Part shown: positions 32,451 to 41,988 of the stretch, piece by piece
How the letters are laid out: the number at the start of each line of letters is the position of its first letter
How positions within the stretch are numbered: the stretch's first letter is position 1
Source of the DNA: Bacteroidota bacterium
Lineage (GTDB): Bacteria; Bacteroidota; Bacteroidia; Bacteroidales; F082
Direction: 5' to 3'
Assembly (NCBI GenBank): GCA_014382445.1
Contig: JACNJS010000035.1
Coordinates: forward strand, 158,985 to 222,984
DNA length: 64,000 bases
The notes under the pieces: model-generated
What the model saw: only the letters and a program-made list of their open reading frames with translations
The model's database searches: none
What the model was told of the DNA's origin: nothing
Translations under genes and position numbers: made by a program

Positions 32451-33188
32451 ATGATAAAGAAGTGGGTTATACCTGATATACATGGTTGTGTTGATACTTT
32501 GAAGATCTTAATGGAAAATCAAATTAAACCCAACAAAAATGATCATCTGATCTTTTTAGGGGATTATATTGATCGCGGGCCGGATAGCAAAGGTGTTATC
32601 GATTACATTATGGAGATGCAGCGAAATGAATATCATATTACTGCATTGTTGGGTAATCATGAAGATTATTGTGTGAAAGCATTTGATGAGGATGTGAAAC
32701 ACAAAGGATTTTTGGGATTTAGAGCAAAAACAAAAATTCAGCGTGAGTGGGAAATATATGGCGGTGCTGAGGCCCTCCAGAGCTTTGATGCTGAATCACC
32801 TAAGGATATTCCTGAGAAATATATTGAGTGGATGAGGAATCTTGATTATTATACAGAAGTTGATAATTTTATTATAGTTCATGCCGGCCTTAATTTTAAA
32901 GAGGATAACCCTTTTTCTGATAAACGTGCTATGATATGGATCAGGGATTTTAAAGTGGACCCGGATAAAATTTCTAACAAAAAGGTAATTCATGGACATG
33001 TTCCAGTAAACCTGGAGTTTATCGACCTTTCGATCAACAACCCCGATTATAGATTTATCGATCTGGATAATGGAGTTTATTTTAACGACCGAGCTGGATA
33101 TGGTAATCTAATAGCTCTTGAACTCACTGAGATGAAATATGCCATACAATCATTAATGGACGATGTTACCTACCGCCAACAGCGATAA
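32451..33188 (+). CDS. Serine/threonine-type metallophosphoesterase
   Basis: VIPDIHGCVDTL; IFLGDYIDRGPDSKGVIDYI; ALLGNHEDY; VIHGHVPV. Confidence 0.93.
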   Translation: MIKKWVIPDIHGCVDTLKILMENQIKPNKNDHLIFLGDYIDRGPDSKGVIDYIMEMQRNEYHITALLGNHEDYCVKAFDEDVKHKGFLGFRAKTKIQREWEIYGGAEALQSFDAESPKDIPEKYIEWMRNLDYYTEVDNFIIVHAGLNFKEDNPFSDKRAMIWIRDFKVDPDKISNKKVIHGHVPVNLEFIDLSINNPDYRFIDLDNGVYFNDRAGYGNLIALELTEMKYAIQSLMDDVTYRQQR

Positions 33189-33266
33189 TTAATAACCCTT
33201 TTTTTGCTTGCCATGAATAAACTATAAATAAGCGGAATTATACTTGCGGGAGAAGTAAACAACTGA

Positions 33267-34463
33267 ATGAAAAATAATGATGACTTATGGCTTAAAGCAG
33301 CAGTAGTAGGTGGTTTGTGGGCAGCTTTAGAAATTATTATAGGTAGTTTTTTGCATAATACCCGACTACCTATGGCCGGCACAACGCTAGCTTTTGCAGG
33401 TACTGTATTATTGATTGGATATTACCAGCTTTGGCCACAAAAAGGACTTATTATCAGAGCAGGACTAATAACTGCTATTATGAAATCTGTTTCTCCCTCT
33501 GCCGTAATCCTTGGCCCCATGACCGGAATTTTACTCGAAGCCATGCTTATCGAGCTGGTGATATTAATAGCCGGTAATAATATTTTCAGCTATGTAATGG
33601 CAGGAATCTTAAGTGTATCTACTGCCTTATTTCATAAAATAGTAAGCCTGCTAATTTTTTATGGATTTGATTTGATCAAAGTATATTTAAATATTATAAA
33701 TTTTGCTCTAAAGCAATTGAAAATGAGCGAGACCGCGCCAAAGCAAGTATTACTGGTACTGTTATTATTTTACTTTGTGTTAGGTTTTACTGCCGCAATA
33801 TTAGGGTATTACATTGGCAAAAAAGCAGTTGCAATAAAATCGTCATCACGTAATTTTGTTCTTGATAATAAAATTAATAACAGAAGTGATTTTTTTGACA
33901 TAAACAAAAATTACCGCACATCAATTGGTTTACTAATATTTCATTTGATTGCAATACCAATGGGTTTGTATTTATTGAATTTTCATGATCTTATTTTCGG
34001 GTTGTCGTTTATTATCTTCTACTTGTTGATTTTTGGTTATATGTATCGATATGCTCTACGCCGTTTGCGCAAACCAGTTTTTTGGTCCCAGTTAATTATA
34101 ATAGTTCTTTTATCGGCATTGTTTTGGGATACAGGGAGCTATAACCCAACATGGTTTAATTTAGTAGGGCTTTACAAAGGCATGGAAATGGTTATTCGTG
34201 CATTATTTATCGTTGTGGCGTTTTCGTCCATTAGTGTTGAACTAAAAAATGAAAAAGTAAGAAATTTTTTAATGAAGGTTGGCTTTGGAAAATATTACCA
34301 GTCGATAGGTTTGGCATTTAGTGCTTTACCAACAATGATTTCTTTATTGCCTAAATCAAAGCAAATTATTGCACATCCTGTACGTTCGTTATTGCTACCC
34401 CTTACAATGGCCAATCAGTGGCTTGAGTTGTTTAAGGAAAAGCAAGAAAAATCACCAGATTAA
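33267..34463 (+). CDS. Multi-pass membrane protein, function unknown (possible ECF-transporter-like component)
   Basis: ~10 hydrophobic segments; WAALEIIIGSFLHNTRLPMAGTTLAF. C-terminus overlaps convergent gene by 12 bp. Confidence 0.6.
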   Translation: MKNNDDLWLKAAVVGGLWAALEIIIGSFLHNTRLPMAGTTLAFAGTVLLIGYYQLWPQKGLIIRAGLITAIMKSVSPSAVILGPMTGILLEAMLIELVILIAGNNIFSYVMAGILSVSTALFHKIVSLLIFYGFDLIKVYLNIINFALKQLKMSETAPKQVLLVLLLFYFVLGFTAAILGYYIGKKAVAIKSSSRNFVLDNKINNRSDFFDINKNYRTSIGLLIFHLIAIPMGLYLLNFHDLIFGLSFIIFYLLIFGYMYRYALRRLRKPVFWSQLIIIVLLSALFWDTGSYNPTWFNLVGLYKGMEMVIRALFIVVAFSSISVELKNEKVRNFLMKVGFGKYYQSIGLAFSALPTMISLLPKSKQIIAHPVRSLLLPLTMANQWLELFKEKQEKSPD

Positions 34464-35747
34464 TTTTCCAATCTGTTCCTTAACATCCCTCTCATTTGGA
34501 TTAACATCGAAATAAAGAAGTGGTTTCAGATAATGTAATTCATTATCATTTTTAAACCTGTCTTCACCGCCTCCGGTAATGTTAAGCATAATAATACTAT
34601 CGGTTTTCACCACATTATTTTTCACGGCAGTTATTAATGTTGCTGTGGCCACGGCTGCTGCCGGATGAATATCTATACGTTCGGTTTCAAGGAAAATGTT
34701 TCCTGCAGTTTTTGCTTCCTCGTTGGTAGCAAGCAATACATCACCTCCTGCATCTTTCATAGCATCATACAATCCTCCCGAAAGTGAGTATGGAGGCCTT
34801 CTGTTTGAAAGTACTTTTGCATCAATAATTTCAACCTGCTTACGTGCTTCAGCATCATCAAATGGTAGCAGCGATCTTGAGTCTGCTTTCCATGCATCAT
34901 AAATAGGGTGGAAGGGAAAATTTTGACTTACTATAAGTTTCATCTTTCTATTTCCGAAACGGCCATCTTCAATTAACCTAAGATTTGCTTCCCATGCAGC
35001 AATGGCTCCTGTTCCACTTCCTACAGCCTGAAAATAATGCTCAGGGATTTCACCAATTGTTGTAGTTGCCGACAACATTGTTGTTCCCATACCATCACGT
35101 CGTGCCACATTCTTTGCGCCACCTTCTGTTACAAAACCATCTAATTCGGCAGCAATGTTTGAAAGATGAATTGCATCAAAATAATCACCTCCTTTTTTAC
35201 TTGAAATAAGCTTAACGCAATCGTCAAGTGGTGCATCAAACCATAGTGCATCAAGATTATCTTCGGGAACACAAAGCAGTAGTGGAATTTTGTTGTCCGA
35301 GCACACCTGGGCAAATGCACGAGCTGTATTCCCTGCCGATGCAACCACCAATATTTTTTCTTCATCACTATCCATACGAGCACAAACCGAGTACGATTCG
35401 GTTTCCTTAAACGAGCATGTTTTCATAAGGATATTGCGTTCAGGCCAGTAACCGCTAAACGTAATGTAGAGATTAGAAAGCCCTAACTTTTTACTAAGTC
35501 CTTCACTTTTAAAGGTGACTGGTGCAAATGAGCCCACCAACATTTTATGTATTGGTAGCCAGTCGGCAAATTTGTAAATACCATAGGAATCATCTTTAAT
35601 TTTCAGTTGTTTCTTCTCATAAATGGCGCGCACTAGTCCGGGTTGTGATTCATCCGGAGCCTCAAGTACCCATCCTGTATCGTTAAAAAATTTTCCGGAT
35701 GCAACCGACATTAATTGATATTTGGTTTCAGGGATTGAATGATACAT
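34452..35747 (-). CDS. Cysteate synthase-like PLP-dependent enzyme (threonine synthase fold)
   Basis: FSGYWPERNILMKTCSFKETESYSVCARM, VVASAGNTARAFAQVCSDNKIPLLLCVPE, EGGAKNVARRDGMGTTML. Confidence 0.8.
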   Translation of the reverse strand: MYHSIPETKYQLMSVASGKFFNDTGWVLEAPDESQPGLVRAIYEKKQLKIKDDSYGIYKFADWLPIHKMLVGSFAPVTFKSEGLSKKLGLSNLYITFSGYWPERNILMKTCSFKETESYSVCARMDSDEEKILVVASAGNTARAFAQVCSDNKIPLLLCVPEDNLDALWFDAPLDDCVKLISSKKGGDYFDAIHLSNIAAELDGFVTEGGAKNVARRDGMGTTMLSATTTIGEIPEHYFQAVGSGTGAIAAWEANLRLIEDGRFGNRKMKLIVSQNFPFHPIYDAWKADSRSLLPFDDAEARKQVEIIDAKVLSNRRPPYSLSGGLYDAMKDAGGDVLLATNEEAKTAGNIFLETERIDIHPAAAVATATLITAVKNNVVKTDSIIMLNITGGGEDRFKNDNELHYLKPLLYFDVNPNERDVKEQIGKLIW

Positions 35748-35833
35748 ATGTATTTAGTTATTATGTTGGGCAAAAATATAAAATATGAATGATGCAGATG
35801 AATTAATAGGGCTACAACATCTATAATCAGACA

Positions 35834-37198
35834 TTATAAATTTAAATCTTGTACTAACTTATCTTTTTTGTGCTCAAATACTAAGTTATGATAATGAAGG
35901 TTTGAATTATACGACCATGTTGCCGAAATTGGGTTTCTTGTTGCCTTCAAAGCATCTATGAATTTCCTTTTCAATCGTTTTTCATCATATAGGGTTTTCC
36001 ATGCTGAATCTATTGATTTAGTGAGTTCTCTAGCAGTCATAAGCCTTGGCTTATAAACTACTTCTACAAAATCGTAACGAGCCCAGTCATCAGGGAAATT
36101 GTTGCAAATTAGTCTATGCTCATCCACCAAGCGATCAAATAACGGTGTACCGGGAAGAGGAGTAAGAATTGTAGCCTGCATTGCATCAATATTAGAATTG
36201 AGCATATACTTTGTTCGATTCTCAATTGTTTCTGGGGTGTCAGTATCTAAACCATAAATAAATGCACCAAGAACAGCAATTCCATACTCGTGTATTTTAT
36301 CGTAAACTTTTGAAAAGTTGTTGATACCAATTTTTACATTCAGCTTTTTATTTGCCGATTCAAGTTGGTCGATAAGCTCCGACTCAATACCGAGAAATAT
36401 CATCCTGCATCCTGCTTCAGCAGCATATTTTAACACTTCGTCGTGATCGGCAATATTCATCGAAGCTGCGCAAAACCAATCTTTTTTAATGCTGCGCCTA
36501 ATAATTTCTTTGCAAATCTCAACAACTCTTTTGGCCGATTTTTTTGAATATCCGATGAAGTTATCATCAACAAAATACACTTTATCTTGTGGTATTTTTT
36601 CAAATTCATCTACCACATTTTTAACCGGACGGGCGCGGTATTGTTTTCCGTTAAAAGTATGAACCGAGCAAAAATCACAACTCATTGGACACCCCCTGGT
36701 GGTTTGTACACTACCAAATGCATATCCGGAATGATAAAGGTCGATCCTTGGCTGTGGTGAATCAACCAGAGGTTTCAGCTCGCCTTTATATAACCGTTTT
36801 AATGATTTGTTTTCAAAATCCAGTATTACATTTTTCCAAACACTTTCAGCCTCTCCAATCACAACTGTGTCGGCGTAAGTTAATGCTTCTTCCTGCATCA
36901 TCGAAACATGAATCCCGCCAATCACGGTTGGAATATTTTTCTTTTTATAAATTTCAGATATTTCATAAGCACGTGTTACCTGGGATGTTAGTGCAGTTAA
37001 TCCAACAAGGTCGGCTTTTTTAAATTCAAAGCGTTCAAAATTTTCGTCGAGTAATTCAATATCCCAATGTTCGGGAGTTAAAGCAGCAATTATCGCGAGG
37101 CTCATTGGAGGGTATATTGACTTTTGATCTCTTATCAGGCCAATTCGCTTTGTGCTTAACGGATTTATGAGTAGAAGCTTGTATTTTTTTTTCGTCAT
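35834..37198 (-). CDS. B12-binding-domain-type radical SAM protein (copy 2)
   Basis: SVQTTRGCPMSCDFCSVHTFNGKQYRARPV (CxxxCxxC), VGLTALTSQVTRAYEI, VIGGIHVSM; start trimmed to MTKKKYKL. Confidence 0.88.
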   Translation of the reverse strand: MTKKKYKLLLINPLSTKRIGLIRDQKSIYPPMSLAIIAALTPEHWDIELLDENFERFEFKKADLVGLTALTSQVTRAYEISEIYKKKNIPTVIGGIHVSMMQEEALTYADTVVIGEAESVWKNVILDFENKSLKRLYKGELKPLVDSPQPRIDLYHSGYAFGSVQTTRGCPMSCDFCSVHTFNGKQYRARPVKNVVDEFEKIPQDKVYFVDDNFIGYSKKSAKRVVEICKEIIRRSIKKDWFCAASMNIADHDEVLKYAAEAGCRMIFLGIESELIDQLESANKKLNVKIGINNFSKVYDKIHEYGIAVLGAFIYGLDTDTPETIENRTKYMLNSNIDAMQATILTPLPGTPLFDRLVDEHRLICNNFPDDWARYDFVEVVYKPRLMTARELTKSIDSAWKTLYDEKRLKRKFIDALKATRNPISATWSYNSNLHYHNLVFEHKKDKLVQDLNL

Positions 37199-37211
37199 GA
37201 TTGAATAGTTC

Positions 37212-38615
37212 CTACAAAAACGGGTTTGATTCAAATTCTTTCAATCCGAAAATATCAACAAGATCAAGCTGAGGCCTGCTTTCATCATGTTCAAAAACAA
37301 GATTGTAGTACTGCAAATTTGAACCATACGACCATATTCCCGCAATAGGGCTTTTTGTTTGTTTAAGCGTTCGGATAAATTTCTTTTTCAATATTTTCTC
37401 ATTATATAACTTATCCCAGTTTTTGGCTATTTCGCTGGTTATAACCTCATACTGCATAGTGTCGTGCTTAAAAACAACTTTACCAAAATGGTAATGTTGC
37501 CAGTTGTTTGGGTAATCGTTCATAGTTATTTTGCCCTCCTCAGTCATTCGATTAAATAGACCGGTTCCGGGAAGTGGAGTTAGAATAGTAGCCTGAACAG
37601 CATCAATTGATGCGTTATTTATGTATTCGGTACGGGCAACCATCGACTCCGGTGTGTCGGTTTGCAATCCGTAAATAAAGGCTCCAAGAACAGCAATTCC
37701 ATGTTTATGTATCTTATTAAATACTACTTCATAGCTGTCGATGCCCATACTAACATTCAGCTTTTTGTTCATATCCTGCAACTGGTCGATGCGTTCCGAC
37801 TCAATACCCAATAAAACCATCCTGCAACCACTTGCTGATGCTAAACGTAATACTTCTTCATTATCGGCAAAGTTCATCGATGCCGAGCAAAACCATTCAA
37901 TCTTTATTCCGCGCTCGATAATCCCTTTGAATAATTCGATGGCTCTTTGCTGCGATCTTTTCCCATAACCAATAAGGTTGTCGTCAACAAAATAAACCAG
38001 ATTGTGCTCAAGAGTTTCAAGCTCGTCAAGTACTTCAGCTACAGGCCTCAACCTGTATGAGTTGCCATTAAAAGTATGAACCGAACAAAAATCACAACTC
38101 ATTGGGCAGCCGCGGGTTGTTTGGATGCTGGCAAAATTATAGTCCTTGTGAAAAAGATCGCGCCTGGGCTTTACAGCATTTTCCATCGACAATAGTTTTC
38201 CTGTGTAACTTTTCCTTAGTTCACCGTTTTCGAAGTCTTCAATCAGGGTGGGCCATACACTTTCAACTTCACCAATAACAACCGAGTCAACAAGTTTCAT
38301 GGCTTCCCCTGGCATCATCGATGCGTGTATGCCTCCCAGTACTGAAGCAATACCCTTTTTACGATAAATATCTGCAATTTCATATGCCCGAGTAACGCTG
38401 GAGGTAAGAGCTGTTAATGCTACAAGGTCAGCATCTTTGAATTCAAAACTATCAAAATTCTCATCTAATAATTCTACATCCCAATCATCGGGTGTAAGAG
38501 TAGCAATTATTCCCAATCCCAAAGGTGGGTAAATAACTTGTTTGTGAATTATAAGACCCTTAGTGCCTGTGTTTAACGGATTTATTAGTAATAGTTTTTT
38601 CCTTTTTGTCGACAT
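37212..38615 (-). CDS. B12-binding-domain-type radical SAM protein (copy 1)
   Basis: SIQTTRGCPMSCDFCSVHTFNGNSYRLRPV, VALTALTSSVTRAYEIADIYRKKGIASVLGGIHASMMPGEA; close paralog of downstream gene. Confidence 0.9.
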   Translation of the reverse strand: MSTKRKKLLLINPLNTGTKGLIIHKQVIYPPLGLGIIATLTPDDWDVELLDENFDSFEFKDADLVALTALTSSVTRAYEIADIYRKKGIASVLGGIHASMMPGEAMKLVDSVVIGEVESVWPTLIEDFENGELRKSYTGKLLSMENAVKPRRDLFHKDYNFASIQTTRGCPMSCDFCSVHTFNGNSYRLRPVAEVLDELETLEHNLVYFVDDNLIGYGKRSQQRAIELFKGIIERGIKIEWFCSASMNFADNEEVLRLASASGCRMVLLGIESERIDQLQDMNKKLNVSMGIDSYEVVFNKIHKHGIAVLGAFIYGLQTDTPESMVARTEYINNASIDAVQATILTPLPGTGLFNRMTEEGKITMNDYPNNWQHYHFGKVVFKHDTMQYEVITSEIAKNWDKLYNEKILKKKFIRTLKQTKSPIAGIWSYGSNLQYYNLVFEHDESRPQLDLVDIFGLKEFESNPFL

Positions 38616-38746
38616 AAATTTGTTTGATTCTTGAAGACAAAGATAATTATTAAAATAGATGTTTGGTTTTAAAGGCTACACTAAAAAATTCGTAACTAAT
38701 AGTGTAACGAAAAGTAATGATGACTAGAGTTTCTAAAAATCCTTAA

Positions 38747-38881
38747 TTTTCTTTGTGTCACTTGAGCTTCTTTGAGCTACTTTGTGCAATAGCCCTGCCT
38801 GCCGGTTTACCTGCCGGAAGCATGGCAGACAAGTGTTTCACAGAGGATCACAGAGAAGACACAGAGTTTCACAGAGTTTAT
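38747..38881. repeat. Palindromic intergenic repeat with CTTTGTG/CACAGAG iterations and CTGCCGG core
   Basis: ctttgtgtcacttgagcttctttgagctactttgtgc / gccctgcctgccggtttacctgccggaagcatggcagac / cacagaggatcacagagaagacacagagtttcacagag. Confidence 0.6.
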
Positions 38882-39011
38882 TGAAAGATTATCCTGTATT
38901 TTAATACTGATTAGTTACAAAAATTCTACGCGCTTTACTCTCATCGCGAAAAATATGTACATTTATCGACCCTAACTGGTCAAAGTTTTTGTTTATACAA
39001 ATTTGTTAATT

Positions 39012-41693
39012 ATGTCCTTCCCTGATGAATTTCTCGAGTGTTCAGCAATTAATTATTATGGTAATGCCCCGCAAGGGCACATCTTAGAGAGAGAAATAGT
39101 TAAAAATCCTACTCAAAGGGTGGAGAAAATACGAAATCAGTATTTTGAAACGAAGTCTTCTGCATCTATTGAATTTCCATATTGGTATACACGTAAGTGG
39201 GAAGAACTAGAGGGCGAAGTGCCAATCGTAAGAAGAGCCGAAGCACTCAAAACAGGTTTTGAGCATCTTACACCTGTAATTTACCCCGGCGAATTACTTG
39301 TTATGGGAAAAGCTAACTACCTAAGGGGTTCATATCCAATGCCATGGCTGTCGGAAGCATTTTTTCTCGCCAAGGAAGATGAAATGTATAAAGAAGCTCT
39401 TGAGGCAGGAAAGGTCAGTTCGGATGAAGTTACTACAATGGGACAGGGAGGAGGTAACGTTACTAAAAGTATTGGCAATGTAATATCGATTGCCGGAAAG
39501 TTCGGGATGAGGAAGGAAGAAATGCCAATGCTTCTGAGAATTGCAAAAAAATGGCATAACAAATCTGTCGATGACATTGGTCACAAATATGAGCAGCTGG
39601 TTCCTGGATACAGCACTAAAGAAGAGATAATGAGGGCTGTTATTTGTATGTTCGATTCGGGCTATACTCTCCCTCAGGGCCGTGAAGTCATGAATTATTA
39701 CTATCCGCTGCAATATGGCATTAATGGAATATTAAAAATCTGTAAAGAAAAGATTGATGCATCAGCCGGTTATCCGAATATGGACAGGAAATATTTTTAC
39801 AAATCAATTGAAACAGTTCTTTTAGGAATTCAAAAATGGATAAAAAACCATGCTGATGAAGCAAGGTTTATGGCAAGCCTGGAGAAAGATAACAACCAAC
39901 TTCACGAATATTTGGATATTGCAGAAAGACTCGACTGGCTATCACATAATCCTCCCCGGGATTTTCACGATGCATTGCAGTTGACATGGATTTTCCATGT
40001 TGCTGTACTAAACGAAGATGCAATTTCGGGACTTTCGCCCGGAAGGCTGGGACAGGTACTATATCCCTACTGGAAACAAGACATGGACGAAGGTAAATTG
40101 GATAAGGAGAAAACTATCGAACTACTCGAAACTATGCGCATGAAGTTCACTCAGCTGGATTGCTTTGCATCAATGGGTGTTGTTGGAGGTGTACTAAGTG
40201 GTAACACTTTTAACAATCTGTGTGTGGGAGGATTAACCAAGGATGGCAATAGCGCGGCTAACGAGCTTGAAATACTTATCATGGAATCATCAATCACTTG
40301 CGACACTCCTCAACCAACTTTAAGTTTACTGTATGATGAAAAGTTGCCTGAAGAGTTCTTGCTTAAAGGTATCGAAACTACAAAGGTAGGAACCGGATAT
40401 CCGGCATGGGTTAACAACCGCGTAGCGATGGAGTTTATAATGGAGAATTTCAAAAATGAAGGAATGGAGATGGAAGAGGCAAGAGCATGGTCGATAGGTG
40501 GCTGCCTTGAAACTTCAGCCGGAAGCTGGATGCCTCTTGAGTTTAATGGGGAGATTCATTATATTCCCGGTGGCTCAGCACCGGCCACAAGTGTTGGGGT
40601 TCACTTTATATCTGTGCCAAAAGTGCTTGAAGCTGTGCTTTACAATGGAATTGATCGAAGAACCGGAAGAAGAGTTTATCCCGCTCACGGCAAAAAACTT
40701 AGTACTTATGAGGAACTTTGGGAAACATTCAAAGAGTATTTCAGCCTTACGGTAGAAGTTCTTACGCTTACAAATAATATTCAGCACGACATTTGGGGTA
40801 AGATTTCGCCATCAATTGTAAATAGCATGCTTAAACCCGACTGTTTGGAAACCGGCAAAGATATCAGCCACAAAGGAAGCCGCTATAACCGTACATTTAA
40901 TGTTGAAGTTTGCGGAGGGGTTAACCTTGTAAACTCGCTGGCATCAGTAAAGAAAAATGTTTACGTAGAAAAGAACTTTTCGTTAGCAAATCTGAAAGAT
41001 GCCATTGATTCTAATTTTGGATATTTCACTGCACAGGAAACAGGTTCATATAGTTTGATTGAACAGAAGAGAACTGAAAAATACGAAGATTGGTTAAAAA
41101 TTCATAGCCAATGCCTCGATGCTCCTAAGTATGGTAATGATGAAAGTTTTGTGGATAATATTTTCCGCGACTGGCAAATCTGGTTCAGCAAAATGTGCGA
41201 AAATTATCTTTCACTATATAATGAACCACTTTATTCATGTCAGATATCTGTATCAACCCATGCACCAATGGGAGCCGTAACATTGGCAACTCCTGACGGG
41301 AGATTGAGCGGTACAACATTTGCCGATGGCTCTGTTTCGGCCTATCCCGGAACTGATCAAAACGGCCCATATGCACTTTTTAATTCCGCAACATGTTACA
41401 ACCATGCGCTTTCGCAGAATTCGCAGCTGAATATGAAAATCCATCCTTCGGTTGTAGCCGGCAGGGAAGGCTCAAAGAAATTTTTAGAGATGATCAAGGC
41501 ATATTTGAGGAAAGGTGCGTTTCACGCACAATTTAATATTGTTGATTCGCGCATGTTAAAAGATGCACAAAACAACCCCGATAATTACCGGGGACTAATG
41601 GTTAGAGTAGCAGGGTTTACACAATATTGGGTTGAACTTGGTAAGCAAATCCAGGATGAGGTAATTGCCAGAACAGAATATGAAGAAATTTAA
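39012..41693 (+). CDS. hpdB: Glycyl radical enzyme, 4-hydroxyphenylacetate decarboxylase large-subunit type
   Basis: Active-site loop WSIGGCLETSAGSW (Cys-x-Glu) and glycyl radical motif LMVRVAGFTQYWVELGKQIQDEV; followed by small FeS subunit and radical SAM activase. Confidence 0.88.
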   Translation: MSFPDEFLECSAINYYGNAPQGHILEREIVKNPTQRVEKIRNQYFETKSSASIEFPYWYTRKWEELEGEVPIVRRAEALKTGFEHLTPVIYPGELLVMGKANYLRGSYPMPWLSEAFFLAKEDEMYKEALEAGKVSSDEVTTMGQGGGNVTKSIGNVISIAGKFGMRKEEMPMLLRIAKKWHNKSVDDIGHKYEQLVPGYSTKEEIMRAVICMFDSGYTLPQGREVMNYYYPLQYGINGILKICKEKIDASAGYPNMDRKYFYKSIETVLLGIQKWIKNHADEARFMASLEKDNNQLHEYLDIAERLDWLSHNPPRDFHDALQLTWIFHVAVLNEDAISGLSPGRLGQVLYPYWKQDMDEGKLDKEKTIELLETMRMKFTQLDCFASMGVVGGVLSGNTFNNLCVGGLTKDGNSAANELEILIMESSITCDTPQPTLSLLYDEKLPEEFLLKGIETTKVGTGYPAWVNNRVAMEFIMENFKNEGMEMEEARAWSIGGCLETSAGSWMPLEFNGEIHYIPGGSAPATSVGVHFISVPKVLEAVLYNGIDRRTGRRVYPAHGKKLSTYEELWETFKEYFSLTVEVLTLTNNIQHDIWGKISPSIVNSMLKPDCLETGKDISHKGSRYNRTFNVEVCGGVNLVNSLASVKKNVYVEKNFSLANLKDAIDSNFGYFTAQETGSYSLIEQKRTEKYEDWLKIHSQCLDAPKYGNDESFVDNIFRDWQIWFSKMCENYLSLYNEPLYSCQISVSTHAPMGAVTLATPDGRLSGTTFADGSVSAYPGTDQNGPYALFNSATCYNHALSQNSQLNMKIHPSVVAGREGSKKFLEMIKAYLRKGAFHAQFNIVDSRMLKDAQNNPDNYRGLMVRVAGFTQYWVELGKQIQDEVIARTEYEEI

Positions 41694-41747
41694 GGGTTTG
41701 GAGTTTGGAGTTAAAGTTTTAATTTAATAGTCAATAATCAATTAGTA

Positions 41748-41987
41748 ATGAAACATATAGATTGTAAATATTATCTTCCTGTTGATGCGTTTAAAGGATT
41801 GTGCAAAAGAGACAAAAACAATATAGCTGCCGATGATGAGTCGTGTGAACATTTCGAAAAAGCCCAAAAGTGCAAACATTGCTTTAATTTTCAGTTAACA
41901 ACGGATGATATGGGTAACTGCATGAAAAAATATGATGCCTACCCACAGTTGAATGCTCTAACCTGCACTGATTTTCATTGGAATTAA
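41748..41987 (+). CDS. hpdC: 4-hydroxyphenylacetate decarboxylase small (Fe-S) subunit
   Basis: 79 aa with His3, Cys6, Cys19, Cys33 and Cys42, Cys45, Cys58, Cys73: the His+7Cys pattern expected for two 4Fe-4S clusters in HpdC. Confidence 0.88.
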   Translation: MKHIDCKYYLPVDAFKGLCKRDKNNIAADDESCEHFEKAQKCKHCFNFQLTTDDMGNCMKKYDAYPQLNALTCTDFHWN

Positions 41988-41988
41988 G

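Noticed and set aside
37199-37234. N-terminal extension MNQTRFCRNYSI on the second radical SAM gene
   Set aside because: It overlaps the preceding paralog; the paralog alignment starts at MTKKKYKLLLINPL.
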